Assembly: GCF_009870825.1 (NCBI RefSeq)
Contig: NZ_WTWY01000015.1
Location: 62,001-126,000, forward strand
Reading direction: 5' to 3'
From: Paenibacillus sp. USDA918EY
GTDB lineage: Bacteria; Bacillota; Bacilli; Paenibacillales; Paenibacillaceae
DNA: 64,000 nucleotides
The translations under genes and the position numbers were made by a program. A model generated the notes under the pieces. It had not been told where the DNA came from, did not search any database, and worked only from the letters and a program-made list of their open reading frames with translations. Positions 27,465 to 35,200 of the stretch are shown piece after piece; within the stretch, counting starts at the first letter, position 1, and each line of letters opens with the position of its first letter.

Positions 27465-28310
27465 TCATAAAGCTGGCGGAATGCTTTGCGGATTGTTAAA
27501 TACGTTATTCGGATCGTATTTCCTCTATACTCTTTTCGATCTGGCATAGTTCTTTCTATAATAGACCGGGCCCGAATTTTTGATACCTTGGTCTGGAACG
27601 TTAATATCGGAGCCGACAATATATGGCTGCAGCTTCTTTCTCGTGTTCCGAACTAGGGCGATATTTCTCGCGGCATGGGATGGCTTCACCCATGAGCTGT
27701 TCCATTCGACGTAGAATTTAGCTTTTCGCCAGAAGAATGCGGTGGCTCGAGGTGCGATCCGGCTTACGGCGCCGCCCCAGTTAAGGAAGAAAAAGCTGGC
27801 TGGAGTGCCTCCCTCTGCTTTTTCCAGAAACTCGCGCATGACTTGAAAAGCTTTGTCAGGGAATGGGTGTCTGCCGAAGCCGCTGGAAAACTGGTTGCTG
27901 AACTTCTGGGTAAGCACTGGATCGGGGGCTAACAAAAACTTCGTGGCTTCCCTGTATGGCAGGAACCGGATGATTTTTTGCGTAGGCGTTCCTACGCTAA
28001 GAATAGGTTCCAGCTGGCGGAGAGCTTCGCTTTTTGATCCGAGGTACAACCCCAGCATGCTGACATTTCCGCCTTTTTTGGGACCGACGCTTAATTCGCT
28101 GCCCCACTTGGTGCTAGCGTTAGGAGCCCATACTTGCCATTTTTTAACGACCTTTTCGAACTGAGCCCATGGCCAAGTAATGTGAAATACGGTTTGCTAC
28201 ATCCTGTGTTTTTCGAGCGAACACAAAAACTTTCGGGAATCTGTCCGTATGCGAATCCCAATTCCTGCGAGCTGCTTCATAACCAGGGTCTCCTCGAAAG
28301 ATATGGAACG
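27465..28310 (-). pseudogene. BBE-type FAD-linked oxidoreductase pseudogene
   Basis: Remnant of a berberine-bridge-type FAD oxidoreductase, read on the minus strand. The N-terminal part (GDPGYEAARRNWDSHTDRFP, then FVFARKTQDVAN) is followed near 28187-28196 by a jump in frame into the C-terminal half (VFHITWPWAQFEKVV). The FAD-binding middle, probably 150 or more codons, is therefore missing. Nearer the end, YARSKRV is followed by an in-frame TAG (27525-27527), then the expected family ending RKYDPNNVFNNPQSIPP and a TGA at 27465. The 5' start is also absent, replaced by glnA-tail-like sequence. At least three lesions make this a firm pseudogene. Confidence 0.85.
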
Positions 28311-28373
28311 AGATCAATATTACGCGTTACTCATTCGAAAACCCTTGCGCCGAAAGGTTCGAGGGGCCTTTTA
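28303..28373 (+). repeat. diverged copy 2 of the glnA 3' end and terminator
   Basis: This stretch aligns with 25745-25817: ATGG-AACG-GATCAATAT, CGAAAACCC-TTGC and CGAGGGG are shared in the same order, with substitutions and a few one-base gaps. The terminator stem is weakened. It abuts the broken 5' end of the oxidoreductase pseudogene. Confidence 0.7.
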
Positions 28374-28475
28374 CTTACACCTTGTAAAAACAGCGGAAGG
28401 AATTTTATGCCATTGAATATCGAACGCATGTTTGCATATAATAAGAACAAACGTTCCTGTAAAGGGGTGGTTCTC

Positions 28476-28688
28476 ATGCCTATCAAATGCGTTGGGCAAA
28501 TCGTTGAAATCGTGTATTTGGATCGCACAGGCAAAATTACGCAGCGGAAAATCGAGGTGAAAGGGATCCGCGATGGCATCGTGAGAGCCATCTGTTTGAC
28601 GTCCACAGCGCCCCGCACGTTTTGGGCAGAGAACATTTTGGCTTGGAAACCTGTTCCGAAAGGAGAGCGGAGACCGAATGCTTGCTGA
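28476..28688 (+). CDS. small WYL-like protein
   Basis: A 70-residue protein resembling the short WYL-like proteins of Bacillales: a beta-rich pattern IVEIVYLDRTGKITQRKIEV, then a C-terminal RTFWAENILAW segment that mirrors the end of WYL ligand-sensing domains. WYL domains usually sit behind a winged-helix domain and sense nucleic acid or nucleotide ligands. I prefer ATG 28476 (AAAGGGGTG upstream); ATG 28407 with AAGGA upstream is possible and would add 23 residues. It overlaps the next gene, a winged-helix protein, by 11 bases. Confidence 0.6.
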   Translation: MPIKCVGQIVEIVYLDRTGKITQRKIEVKGIRDGIVRAICLTSTAPRTFWAENILAWKPVPKGERRPNAC

Positions 28689-28902
28689 CATCGAACGAAA
28701 GATTCTCCGAATCCTGTACAACTATTCCAGCGGCCGGCGGCGTATGCCGTCGATGCATGAGCTTATGATCAAAACCGGCAAATCCAAGCAGCATATAATG
28801 CAATCGCTGATTCAATTGGAAAAACAGTCGTACATTCTTTGGGAGGATCGACGCCATGTGGAATCGATTCGGATTTTGCAAGGGTGGGAGCGGGAGGGCT
28901 AA
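28678..28902 (+). CDS. small winged-helix DNA-binding protein
   Basis: A 74-residue protein. The pattern IERKILRILYNYSSGRRRMP, then SMHELMIKTGKSKQHIMQSL and LEKQSYILW, reads as a winged helix of the LexA/MarR kind, with the recognition helix around GKSKQHIMQ. ATG 28678 follows GGAGAGCGGAG and overlaps the WYL-like gene, so both are likely made together. A wHTH-only protein beside a WYL-only protein suggests a two-piece regulator; targets are unknown. Confidence 0.6.
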   Translation: MLADIERKILRILYNYSSGRRRMPSMHELMIKTGKSKQHIMQSLIQLEKQSYILWEDRRHVESIRILQGWEREG

Positions 28903-29014
28903 AACGGAGGCGGCAATCGGTCTCTGTTTTGGGCTCTAAAAAAATTGTCGGATTAACCCGGGAAAGTGAAACTTATTCCAACTTTGTTTCGTATAGATGG
29001 TGGAGGCGATACAT

Positions 29015-29626
29015 ATGAAATTAAATCAGAAAATAGGGTTTACACTGACAACAGCGGTTTTGGCGGTAAGCATGCTGTCGGCAACCGCCGGAGCAGCCGG
29101 AGCGGCATCGGGGAATAAACAAGCTCCTCTGCCTGCCAATACGGCGGAAAAAGTCATCGTTACCAATCCGACGATCATCACGAAGCTGAACAGTACGAGC
29201 GTTGCGCCATTGGTCGTCGAAGCCGAAAAAAGATATTTTTATGCCATGGGCGGCGGCAAAGGGGGAAGCGAAAGCTTCGAACTGAACGGACGGCAGTACC
29301 GTTATCTCTCCGATGACATCGGAACCCGCGCAAAGCTGATGGATTACCTGAAGCAGTCTTATACCGAGCAAGCAGCAGCTTTTTTCGTGGACAAATATTT
29401 TATTACCCACGAGGGGCGTCTCGCCCAGCTTGATGCCGACACGGGCAACATTCTCGAGTTCGGCAAGGCTACCGCCAAAATGCTGTCCATGACTCCGACA
29501 CAACGGGTTTACAAGCTGTGCGTCCCCTATCCGGAACACCGGCAAGGCCCAGAATACATTACCGTGAAGTTTGAGAAGGTCGGCGATTACTGGCGTGTGG
29601 CAACAGCGCCGCATGCTATTTTTTAA
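29015..29626 (+). CDS. IseA-like secreted DL-endopeptidase inhibitor family protein
   Basis: A 203-residue exported protein with an Ala-rich signal peptide ending near residue 30. The region around YRYLSDDIGTRAKLMDYLKQ and HEGRLAQLDAD matches the IseA family. In B. subtilis IseA (YoeB) binds and inhibits cell-wall DL-endopeptidases. ATG 29015 follows GGTGGAGG; an ATG at 28997 would overlap that site. It is a single gene closed by a strong terminator. Inhibitor activity here is inferred from the family. Confidence 0.7.
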   Translation: MKLNQKIGFTLTTAVLAVSMLSATAGAAGAASGNKQAPLPANTAEKVIVTNPTIITKLNSTSVAPLVVEAEKRYFYAMGGGKGGSESFELNGRQYRYLSDDIGTRAKLMDYLKQSYTEQAAAFFVDKYFITHEGRLAQLDADTGNILEFGKATAKMLSMTPTQRVYKLCVPYPEHRQGPEYITVKFEKVGDYWRVATAPHAIF

Positions 29627-29653
29627 ACGGCCTTATCTTAAATAAAATCGATA

Positions 29654-29684
29654 AAAAAGATCCTGATGACAGGGTCTTTTTTTT
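29654..29684 (+). terminator. terminator after the IseA-like gene
   Basis: An A-run, GATCCTG-ATGA-CAGGGTC, and eight T residues form a strong hairpin. Confidence 0.88.
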
Positions 29685-29821
29685 GTGGTTGCGGTAAATA
29701 TTGGGCTTGTTGGGTCTATGCAAATATTTCAAAACACTGACAGACCGTTGTCAAATATGCCTTATTACAATGAAGTTATGAAAGGTCCAAACAACAATAA
29801 CGGTTTAAAGGAGAATGAAAG

Positions 29822-30307
29822 GTGAAAAATAATTCCGCGATGACAAAAATCCCAAAAGGTTATACAACTATTACTCCTTGGATCATCTCACGAAACACGG
29901 CCCGGTTGATCGACTTTATGAAAAAGACGTTTGACGGCGAGGAAATCGCCCGGTTGTACAATGAAGACGGTTCGGTTGGACATGCGGAGATTCGGATCGG
30001 CGACGCCGTAGTCATGATGTTTGACGCCAAAAAAGAATGGCCCGATACGCCGGCTTTTCTCCGCCTTTACGTTGAGGATGGCGATGCCGCATTCCGGAGG
30101 GCGCTTCAGGAGGGAGCGACCACGATGACGGAAATGACCGACATGTTCTTCGGCTAACGGGTTGGACGTGTGCGAGACCCTTTGGGCAACGTTTGGTGGA
30201 TCCATCAGCGGATCGAAGAACTGGATCCCGATGAATTGTCCGAACGGGCAAGCCGGCCGGAGTATGTTGAAGCGATGAAATACGTTCAAAATTCTTTGAA
30301 GCTTTAA
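29822..30307 (+). pseudogene. VOC (glyoxalase/bleomycin-resistance fold) gene with internal stop
   Basis: The frame begins at GTG 29822 (AAAGGAG eight bases before) and encodes a VOC-fold protein (TTITPWIISRNTARLIDFM, GHAEIRIGDAVVMM). It meets TAA at 30155-30157, just after TDMFFG. The same frame then continues for 49 more codons with the expected family ending RVGRVRDPLGNVWWIHQR... to a TAA at 30305. A single G-to-T change of GAA (the usual FFGERVGRV) would make this stop. The truncated 111-residue product would lack the C-terminal metal-site strand. A sequencing error cannot be excluded. Confidence 0.75.
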
Positions 30308-30363
30308 CCCGCTTATCCATAAGAGGGCGCCCACTTTTTAATCCGCCATTTCCGTTCATTTTC

Positions 30364-30675
30364 TTAGTCCCTGGATTTCATTTTATACCCGCGCAGCGAT
30401 TTTAGCGATGCTTTCGAGTTTCCTAAAGACGGGGGCGGCTGAGCTTGCTCCTGAGTGCGGTCCAGCAGTTCCCTGAGGAACTCGTTATTTTGCTCAAGGT
30501 ATTCCAGCATCAGGCTAAACGCGAAGAACAATACGCCGGAAACCGTGCCGCCGAACCACCAGGAGAACGCTTCAGGCCAATGAATACCGGGATCATCTTT
30601 GAACCCGAAAATAAATCCCATGACGATCCCTCCGAGGATCAATACGCATCCGATCCCATTCAGCAATCTGGTCAA
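30364..30675 (-). CDS. small membrane protein of unknown function
   Basis: A 103-residue protein with two membrane helices (about residues 5-24 and 38-60) separated by a short acidic loop (KDDPGIHWPEAF). A Gln/Pro-rich and basic C-terminal tail ends in MKSRD. The start is probably TTG 30675, since GGAGGGAAGGG stands directly upstream and no in-frame ATG is suitably placed. It diverges from the YjcZ-like gene. No family is recognised. Confidence 0.55.
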   Translation of the reverse strand: MTRLLNGIGCVLILGGIVMGFIFGFKDDPGIHWPEAFSWWFGGTVSGVLFFAFSLMLEYLEQNNEFLRELLDRTQEQAQPPPSLGNSKASLKSLRGYKMKSRD

Positions 30676-30785
30676 TTCCCTTCCCTCCGAATCCTTCGAG
30701 TGAGCCGTCGAACGGCTTGGTTGATAGACTAATAACGATTTATCCGCAACATTACCGTTTGGCCCTGACCTCCCTACAGCTTTCT

Positions 30786-30794
30786 CATAAAATA
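30786..30794 (+). promoter_or_regulatory. candidate sigma-K-type -10 element upstream of the YjcZ-like gene
   Basis: CATAAAATA fits CATANNNTA, the -10 of late mother-cell sigma-K promoters, with an ACC about 15 bases upstream as a possible -35. It lies 30 bases before the start codon of a sporulation-family peptide. Confidence 0.3.
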
Positions 30795-30824
30795 ACGTAT
30801 GCTTCTGAAAAGGAGGGTGAAAAC

Positions 30825-30944
30825 ATGAGTGAAGTCGTCGGAGGCGTTGGCGCAGGATACGGCTATGGCGGGTATGGCAGTGTAGGTGCAATTCTGGTGC
30901 TCTTTATTTTGCTCGTTATTATCACCAGAGCTTTCATTTACTAA
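30825..30944 (+). CDS. YjcZ family sporulation peptide
   Basis: A 39-residue peptide: a short Gly/Tyr-rich head (GAGYGYGGYGSVGA) followed by one hydrophobic helix (ILVLFILLVIITR). This is the YjcZ family pattern, small sporulation-associated peptides of Bacillales. ATG 30825 follows AGGAGG. A hairpin terminator at 30963 closes it. Function beyond the sporulation association is unknown. Confidence 0.85.
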   Translation: MSEVVGGVGAGYGYGGYGSVGAILVLFILLVIITRAFIY

Positions 30945-30962
30945 GAGAATCATAATCTTTAC

Positions 30963-30996
30963 AGCTCTTGCCGGCTTGACGCCGTCAGGGGCTTTT
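30963..30996 (+). terminator. terminator after the YjcZ-like gene
   Basis: AGCTCTTGCCGGC and GCCGTCAGGGGCT form a 13-position stem with two wobbles and one mismatch, followed by TTTT. Confidence 0.65.
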
Positions 30997-31014
30997 CGTG
31001 CTGCATTGCGTCTT

Positions 31015-31131
31015 TTAAGGCATCAGCGGCATGCTGGCGAAAATATGCCATAAGTACAATAAAACTAGCGGGATGCAGCAGAGTAAGCCGATTGCGATAA
31101 CGATGATCCGATTTTTCCAAGTTTTGCCCAT
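31015..31131 (-). CDS. 38-residue membrane peptide
   Basis: A reverse-strand gene with a strong ribosome site (GAAGGAGGGG before ATG 31131). It encodes a basic head (MGKTWKNR) and a single hydrophobic helix with a Cys-Cys pair (GLLCCIPLVLLYLW), ending in MPLMP. No family is recognised. It converges on the YjcZ-like gene, whose terminator separates them. The good ribosome site and typical membrane-peptide composition support it, though peptides this short are hard to prove. Confidence 0.5.
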   Translation of the reverse strand: MGKTWKNRIIVIAIGLLCCIPLVLLYLWHIFASMPLMP

Positions 31132-31520
31132 GGCGCTTGCCCCTCCTTCGAAACCATTTACAATCAGGATTTTGCAAAAATTCAAGTAGCGACTATTAAT
31201 CAGCAATATAAAGAGCGAAACGGTTTCATTCGTCTATTAAATTGTACCCGGGAGCGGTCGGAATCGAATTTTTCAAAATACTTACATAGGTTAAACGCGT
31301 GAACCTGCAGATTTGTTGCGGGGCGATTTGGCCGTTTTTGGCGGAAAAATCCTGTCCTGCATGTTGCTAACATTGACGCCTTTATTGTTATGGTATATAT
31401 TGTTTCCCTGTGCTTCAATGCAAAAAAGCCAAAAAGCTTAAAAGTGAAAAAGGCAATTCTTGATTTCAGTAAGGCCAAAACCATGTTTTCGCTTTAGCAA
31501 CGTAAAGGAGTATCATCAGC
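31132..31520. other. intergenic region before nhaC
   Basis: About 390 bases with no convincing gene. The first 240 bases hold nothing I can identify. The rest contains the nhaC promoter (31373-31401) and an A-rich leader of about 110 bases without a riboswitch I recognise. Confidence 0.5.
31373..31401 (+). promoter_or_regulatory. sigma-A promoter of nhaC
   Basis: TTGACG and TATATT with a 17-base spacer, about 120 bases before the nhaC start codon. Confidence 0.65.
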
Positions 31521-32894
31521 ATGAACCGACAGCTAAGCTTTCCGAAAAGCATCTTGATCATCATGTTTATTCTTGCGTTTCTGTTCGTATCGATTTTTCT
31601 GTTTAAGGCGGAGCCGCATCTTCCGCTGCTTGCAGCGACGGTGGGGACGGCCGTGCTGCTGCGGTTGTTCGGTTCGCCTTGGAAAAAACTCGAAGCCGCC
31701 ATTATTCAAGGCATCCAGACGGCCATTATTCCGATTCTCATCTTGTCGCTCATCGGCATACTGATCGCCGTTTGGATGATGAGCGGCACCGTGCCAACGA
31801 TTTTATATTTCGGCATGGATTACATCAACCCGCATTATTTTGCGGTGAGCGCGCTATATGTTACGATCGTCGTCTCCATGTTTACCGGCAGTTCCTTTAC
31901 GACCGTAAGCACGGTCGGCGTCGCTTTTATGGGAATTGCCGCCACGACGGGAGTTTCCCCGGCTTTGGCCGCCGGAGCGGTGATTTGCGGGGCGTGTTTC
32001 GGCGATAAAATGTCGCCGCTATCCGATACGACGAATTTTGCCCCGGCCGTCGCCGGCATCTCCATTTTTACGCATATCCGCAACATGATGTACACGACGG
32101 TTCCGGCATTGATCGTAACGACGGCTTTTTTTCTGTGTGCGCCACATGCCGGTCAGCTCGATTTATCGTCCATCGAACAAATGAAGCTTGCATTAAAAGA
32201 AGGCTTTCATATTCATTGGCTAACGCTTATGCCGCCTCTTGCCGTTATTGCCTGTTCCGTCAAACGGATTCCGATTCTTCCGACATTGATCGTCGGCATC
32301 GCTGCCGGCCTGCTCGTGACCGCAATCGTTCAGCATGAAACAGCCGTCGACGTCTGGTTCGATGTGATGCAAAGCGGCTATAAAAGCGCCATCGCCAATG
32401 AAACGGTCGCTTCCATCGTCAACCGCGGCGGTTTGCAGTCGATGATGTGGTCCGTTTCCCTGATCCTGATCGCGTTATCGCTTGGCGGATTGCTTCAGCA
32501 TTGCGGCGTGATCGAAGCTTTTTTCCGCAAGGCAATCCAGCCGCTGAAGAAGGGCAGCAGCATCGTCCTGATGACAGGGGCGTCTTCGATCGCGGTAAAC
32601 GCGATGACGGGCGAGCAATATCTTTCGATCCTTTTACCCGGACAGATGTTCAAGGACGAATACGAGCGCAGAAACCTACCGGCCAAAACGCTGGCCAGAA
32701 CGCTCGAAGACTGCGGCACGCTCGTGAACCCGCTTGTCCCATGGGGCGTCAGCGGCGCCTTTTTTGCGGCTGCGCTGGGCGTTCCGGTGACCGAATACGT
32801 TCCATACGCAACCTTTTTGTGGGTCAGCCCGCTGTTTACGTTTGCTTTGGCGCTCATCCCGATGCTGCAGAAAAACTCGCTGGGTAAGCATTAA
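31521..32894 (+). CDS. nhaC: Na+/H+ antiporter NhaC family
   Basis: A 457-residue polytopic membrane protein with about eleven or twelve helices. NhaC-family motifs are visible: FTGSSFTTVSTVGVAFMG, ACFGDKMSPLSDTTNFAP and CGTLVNPLVPWGVSGAF. Such proteins extrude sodium, or exchange organic acids, against protons. ATG 31521 follows AAAGGAG. It is a single-gene unit with its own promoter and a terminator-like hairpin at 32964. Which ion couple it uses cannot be read from sequence. Confidence 0.9.
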   Translation: MNRQLSFPKSILIIMFILAFLFVSIFLFKAEPHLPLLAATVGTAVLLRLFGSPWKKLEAAIIQGIQTAIIPILILSLIGILIAVWMMSGTVPTILYFGMDYINPHYFAVSALYVTIVVSMFTGSSFTTVSTVGVAFMGIAATTGVSPALAAGAVICGACFGDKMSPLSDTTNFAPAVAGISIFTHIRNMMYTTVPALIVTTAFFLCAPHAGQLDLSSIEQMKLALKEGFHIHWLTLMPPLAVIACSVKRIPILPTLIVGIAAGLLVTAIVQHETAVDVWFDVMQSGYKSAIANETVASIVNRGGLQSMMWSVSLILIALSLGGLLQHCGVIEAFFRKAIQPLKKGSSIVLMTGASSIAVNAMTGEQYLSILLPGQMFKDEYERRNLPAKTLARTLEDCGTLVNPLVPWGVSGAFFAAALGVPVTEYVPYATFLWVSPLFTFALALIPMLQKNSLGKH

Positions 32895-32963
32895 AAGGTT
32901 CGGCGTAACCCGGCAAATCATCACCGCTTCGCGCACATAAGGTTTGGAGCCTTAGAGCATAGT

Positions 32964-32990
32964 AAAAGCGATCCCTATAGGGGAGCTTTT
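32964..32990 (+). terminator. terminator-like hairpin after nhaC
   Basis: AAAAGC...GCTTTT outer stem with CCC-TATA-GGG inside; the T run is the stem arm itself. Confidence 0.55.
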
Positions 32991-33022
32991 CAGAAACAGG
33001 CAAAAAGAAGGGAGCATTGCTA

Positions 33023-33193
33023 ATGGAAACGAACAAATATAAAGAAGCCGAAGCGGACCGCTTGAACTTTCACGATAAGACCGACGATGTCGTTCGGCGC
33101 GAACCCGCCACGACCAATGTCGACGACGCCGTTGCGGCGATGACCTCGCATATCAATAAATACGACGTACCGGATGAGCTGGAAGAAAAATGA
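33023..33193 (+). CDS. small acidic protein of unknown function
   Basis: A 56-residue hydrophilic protein, METNKYKEAEADRLNFHDKT at the start and DVPDELEEK at the end, with no signal or membrane segment. AAGGGAG precedes ATG 33023. It is closed by a clear terminator. No family is recognised. The composition recalls small stress or sporulation peptides, but that is only impression. Confidence 0.55.
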   Translation: METNKYKEAEADRLNFHDKTDDVVRREPATTNVDDAVAAMTSHINKYDVPDELEEK

Positions 33194-33200
33194 CGAATGG

Positions 33201-33240
33201 AAAAAAGCGCGCACAGGCCGACCTGCTGCGTGCTTTTTTT
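33201..33240 (+). terminator. terminator after the 56-residue gene
   Basis: AAAAAGCGCGCA pairs with TGCGTGCTTTTT; CAGG-CCGA-CCTG forms an inner stem; seven Ts end it. Confidence 0.75.
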
Positions 33241-33403
33241 GGGAACATACCGGCAGCTGATCGAACGACGAACCCCGCATTTTACGGAATCCGACCGATC
33301 CCGAGCCGAAGACCCGGGATGTTTCGGATCGCTTTGGATTTACAAATCGATCCATCTTCTGTAATCTAATAGAAATCGATTCTGGGGCGAAAGGAGCGTA
33401 ATG

Positions 33404-33580
33404 ATGAGCGAGCAGGATGAACGTTACCGGGCGTTGGAAGAGCGTGTGGCCGACTTAGAGCAGCAGCTCTATGAATCGCGAAAGGGTTCCAAAGGTCTGC
33501 GCATCGTTTTGTACGTTATTTTTGGCATTTTTTTAGCTTTGATTTTACTGGGAATTTTGCAATTCGTATCGGCATCTTAA
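33404..33580 (+). CDS. small coiled-coil membrane protein
   Basis: A 58-residue protein. The first 25 residues form a short heptad pattern (YRALEERVADLEQQLYES), then a basic linker and one hydrophobic helix (IVLYVIFGIFLALILLGIL). GAAAGGAG precedes tandem ATGs at 33401 and 33404; the second has the better spacing. No family is recognised. A terminator follows at 33621. Confidence 0.55.
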   Translation: MSEQDERYRALEERVADLEQQLYESRKGSKGLRIVLYVIFGIFLALILLGILQFVSAS

Positions 33581-33620
33581 CGGCAGCGACGCAAGCCGAC
33601 CATATCATAACCATGCACTG

Positions 33621-33645
33621 AATCCTCCGTTTCGGGGGATTTTTT
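33621..33645 (+). terminator. terminator after the coiled-coil membrane gene
   Basis: AATCCTCCG-TTT-CGGGGGATT with one wobble pair, then a T run. Confidence 0.7.
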
Positions 33646-33759
33646 GTCGTTTTGGATAGAATCTATAGAATACAAACCTAAAACCTGAATTTCTCACCTC
33701 CCGTTGTCCGCCGATTCCCTGCATAATGGGTTCATACCAAACAAAAAGGGGAATAAACG

Positions 33760-35106
33760 ATGGCGAAAATGTCCAAATGGTTCAGCCTGGTAATGGCAGG
33801 CACGTTGGCCCTCAGTTTGACGGCATGCGGCGGAAGCAAATCGAGTGACGGCAGCGCTTCTTCGAATGCGGGGTCCGGCGGGGAAAAGACGGAAACGGTC
33901 AAGGAAAAAAACGTGACGATTACGTTCCAAAATATTTATCCGGATCCGACCGATCCGAAAAACAAGCTGATGAACAAGCTCGTCAAGCAATACGAAACGG
34001 AGCATCCAAACATCAAGATCGAGCTTGATTCCCTCAATACCGACCAGCAAAAGCTGAAGCTGAAAACACAGGCGGCATCGAAGGAGGTTCCGGACATTAC
34101 CGTCGTGAACCCGGCCGCGCAAATGCAGCCATTCGTGGAAGCGAAGCTGCTGGCGCCGCTTGACGACATGCTGGATCAAAACGGGCTGCGGGGCACGTTC
34201 CAGGACGGGCTTCTCGACTGGTACAGCTTTGACGGCCATACCTACGCGGTGCCGGACGGCAACAACATCGGCGTGGTGTATTACAACAAAGAGCTTTTCG
34301 AAAAAGGAGGCGTCAACGTGCCGACGACGTTCGAGGACATGCTGGATGTCGTCAAAACGTTAAAACAAAAAGGCATCCAGCCGATGGCCATCGGCGAAAA
34401 AGATACGTGGACGGGATCGTTCCTTTTTATGAACATGCTGCTTCGCACCAACAACGGCCCGGGTTTTCTGAAAGACGTATTGGACAAAAAGAAAACGTTT
34501 GAAGACCCGGCGTTTAAGGAAGCGGTGGACGCGTTCCAAAACCTGATCCAAGCCGGCGCCTTCCAGGAGGGCGTGACGTCCTTCGACTACAACGCCGGCG
34601 AAAACTTGTTCAAAACCGGCAAAGCGGCCATGTATTTTATGGGCACTTGGGCGACGGGCGGCATCGAAACCTCATCCGTGAACGGAAAAGTCGGCGTCTT
34701 CAAGTTCCCGACGATCAACGGCAAAGGCAATCCGGACGAGTTTATGTTGGCGCCGGGAAGTGCGTTTGCGATCTCCGCGGACAGTAAGCATCTGGATGAA
34801 ACGAAGGCGTTCCTGAACTGGTTCATGGTGAATTTCCCGAAAGAGGCGTTTGAAGCCAAAGGCGCAGTAGGGATCGGGCAAAAGGTGGACGGCGACTTCA
34901 AAGCCGCCGGATACTCCGATATGGCGATGGAAGTGCTCAACCTGTTTAAAGGGGTGAAAGGCGGGGACCTGGCGTTCGACAACACGATGAATCCGGGTAC
35001 GGCCCAGGCGCATCTCACCAGCATCCAAAACCTGTTCGTTCAGAAAAAGGACTCGGCCGAAGTTGCGAAGGAACATCAGGCAGCCTTTGAAGCGAACAAC
35101 AAATAA
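33760..35106 (+). CDS. sugar ABC transporter substrate-binding lipoprotein (family 1)
   Basis: A 448-residue lipoprotein with lipobox LSLTACGG near residue 23, a Ser/Gly-rich linker, then a family 1 solute-binding domain with VTITFQNIYPDPTD, PDITVVNPAAQMQPF, DGNNIGVVYYNKELFE and TWATGGIE segments. It should capture an oligosaccharide or sugar outside the membrane and deliver it to the two permeases downstream. ATG 33760 follows AAAGGGGAA. A stable hairpin separates it from the permease genes, as is common where the binding protein is made in excess. The sugar is unknown. Confidence 0.92.
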   Translation: MAKMSKWFSLVMAGTLALSLTACGGSKSSDGSASSNAGSGGEKTETVKEKNVTITFQNIYPDPTDPKNKLMNKLVKQYETEHPNIKIELDSLNTDQQKLKLKTQAASKEVPDITVVNPAAQMQPFVEAKLLAPLDDMLDQNGLRGTFQDGLLDWYSFDGHTYAVPDGNNIGVVYYNKELFEKGGVNVPTTFEDMLDVVKTLKQKGIQPMAIGEKDTWTGSFLFMNMLLRTNNGPGFLKDVLDKKKTFEDPAFKEAVDAFQNLIQAGAFQEGVTSFDYNAGENLFKTGKAAMYFMGTWATGGIETSSVNGKVGVFKFPTINGKGNPDEFMLAPGSAFAISADSKHLDETKAFLNWFMVNFPKEAFEAKGAVGIGQKVDGDFKAAGYSDMAMEVLNLFKGVKGGDLAFDNTMNPGTAQAHLTSIQNLFVQKKDSAEVAKEHQAAFEANNK

Positions 35107-35121
35107 GATTGACGCTCAAGT

Positions 35122-35160
35122 GAAGGGAACGCGTGCTTTAGGCGGCATGCCGTTCCCTTC
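35122..35160 (+). terminator. intercistronic hairpin (attenuator or mRNA stabiliser)
   Basis: GAAGGGAACG and CGTTCCCTTC pair perfectly, with further pairing inside, but no T run follows. Such hairpins between binding-protein and permease genes often protect the upstream message or reduce read-through. Confidence 0.55.
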
Positions 35161-35200
35161 TGCTCCATAAAGACCAGCACCAATAGAGGAGGGGTTCGCC

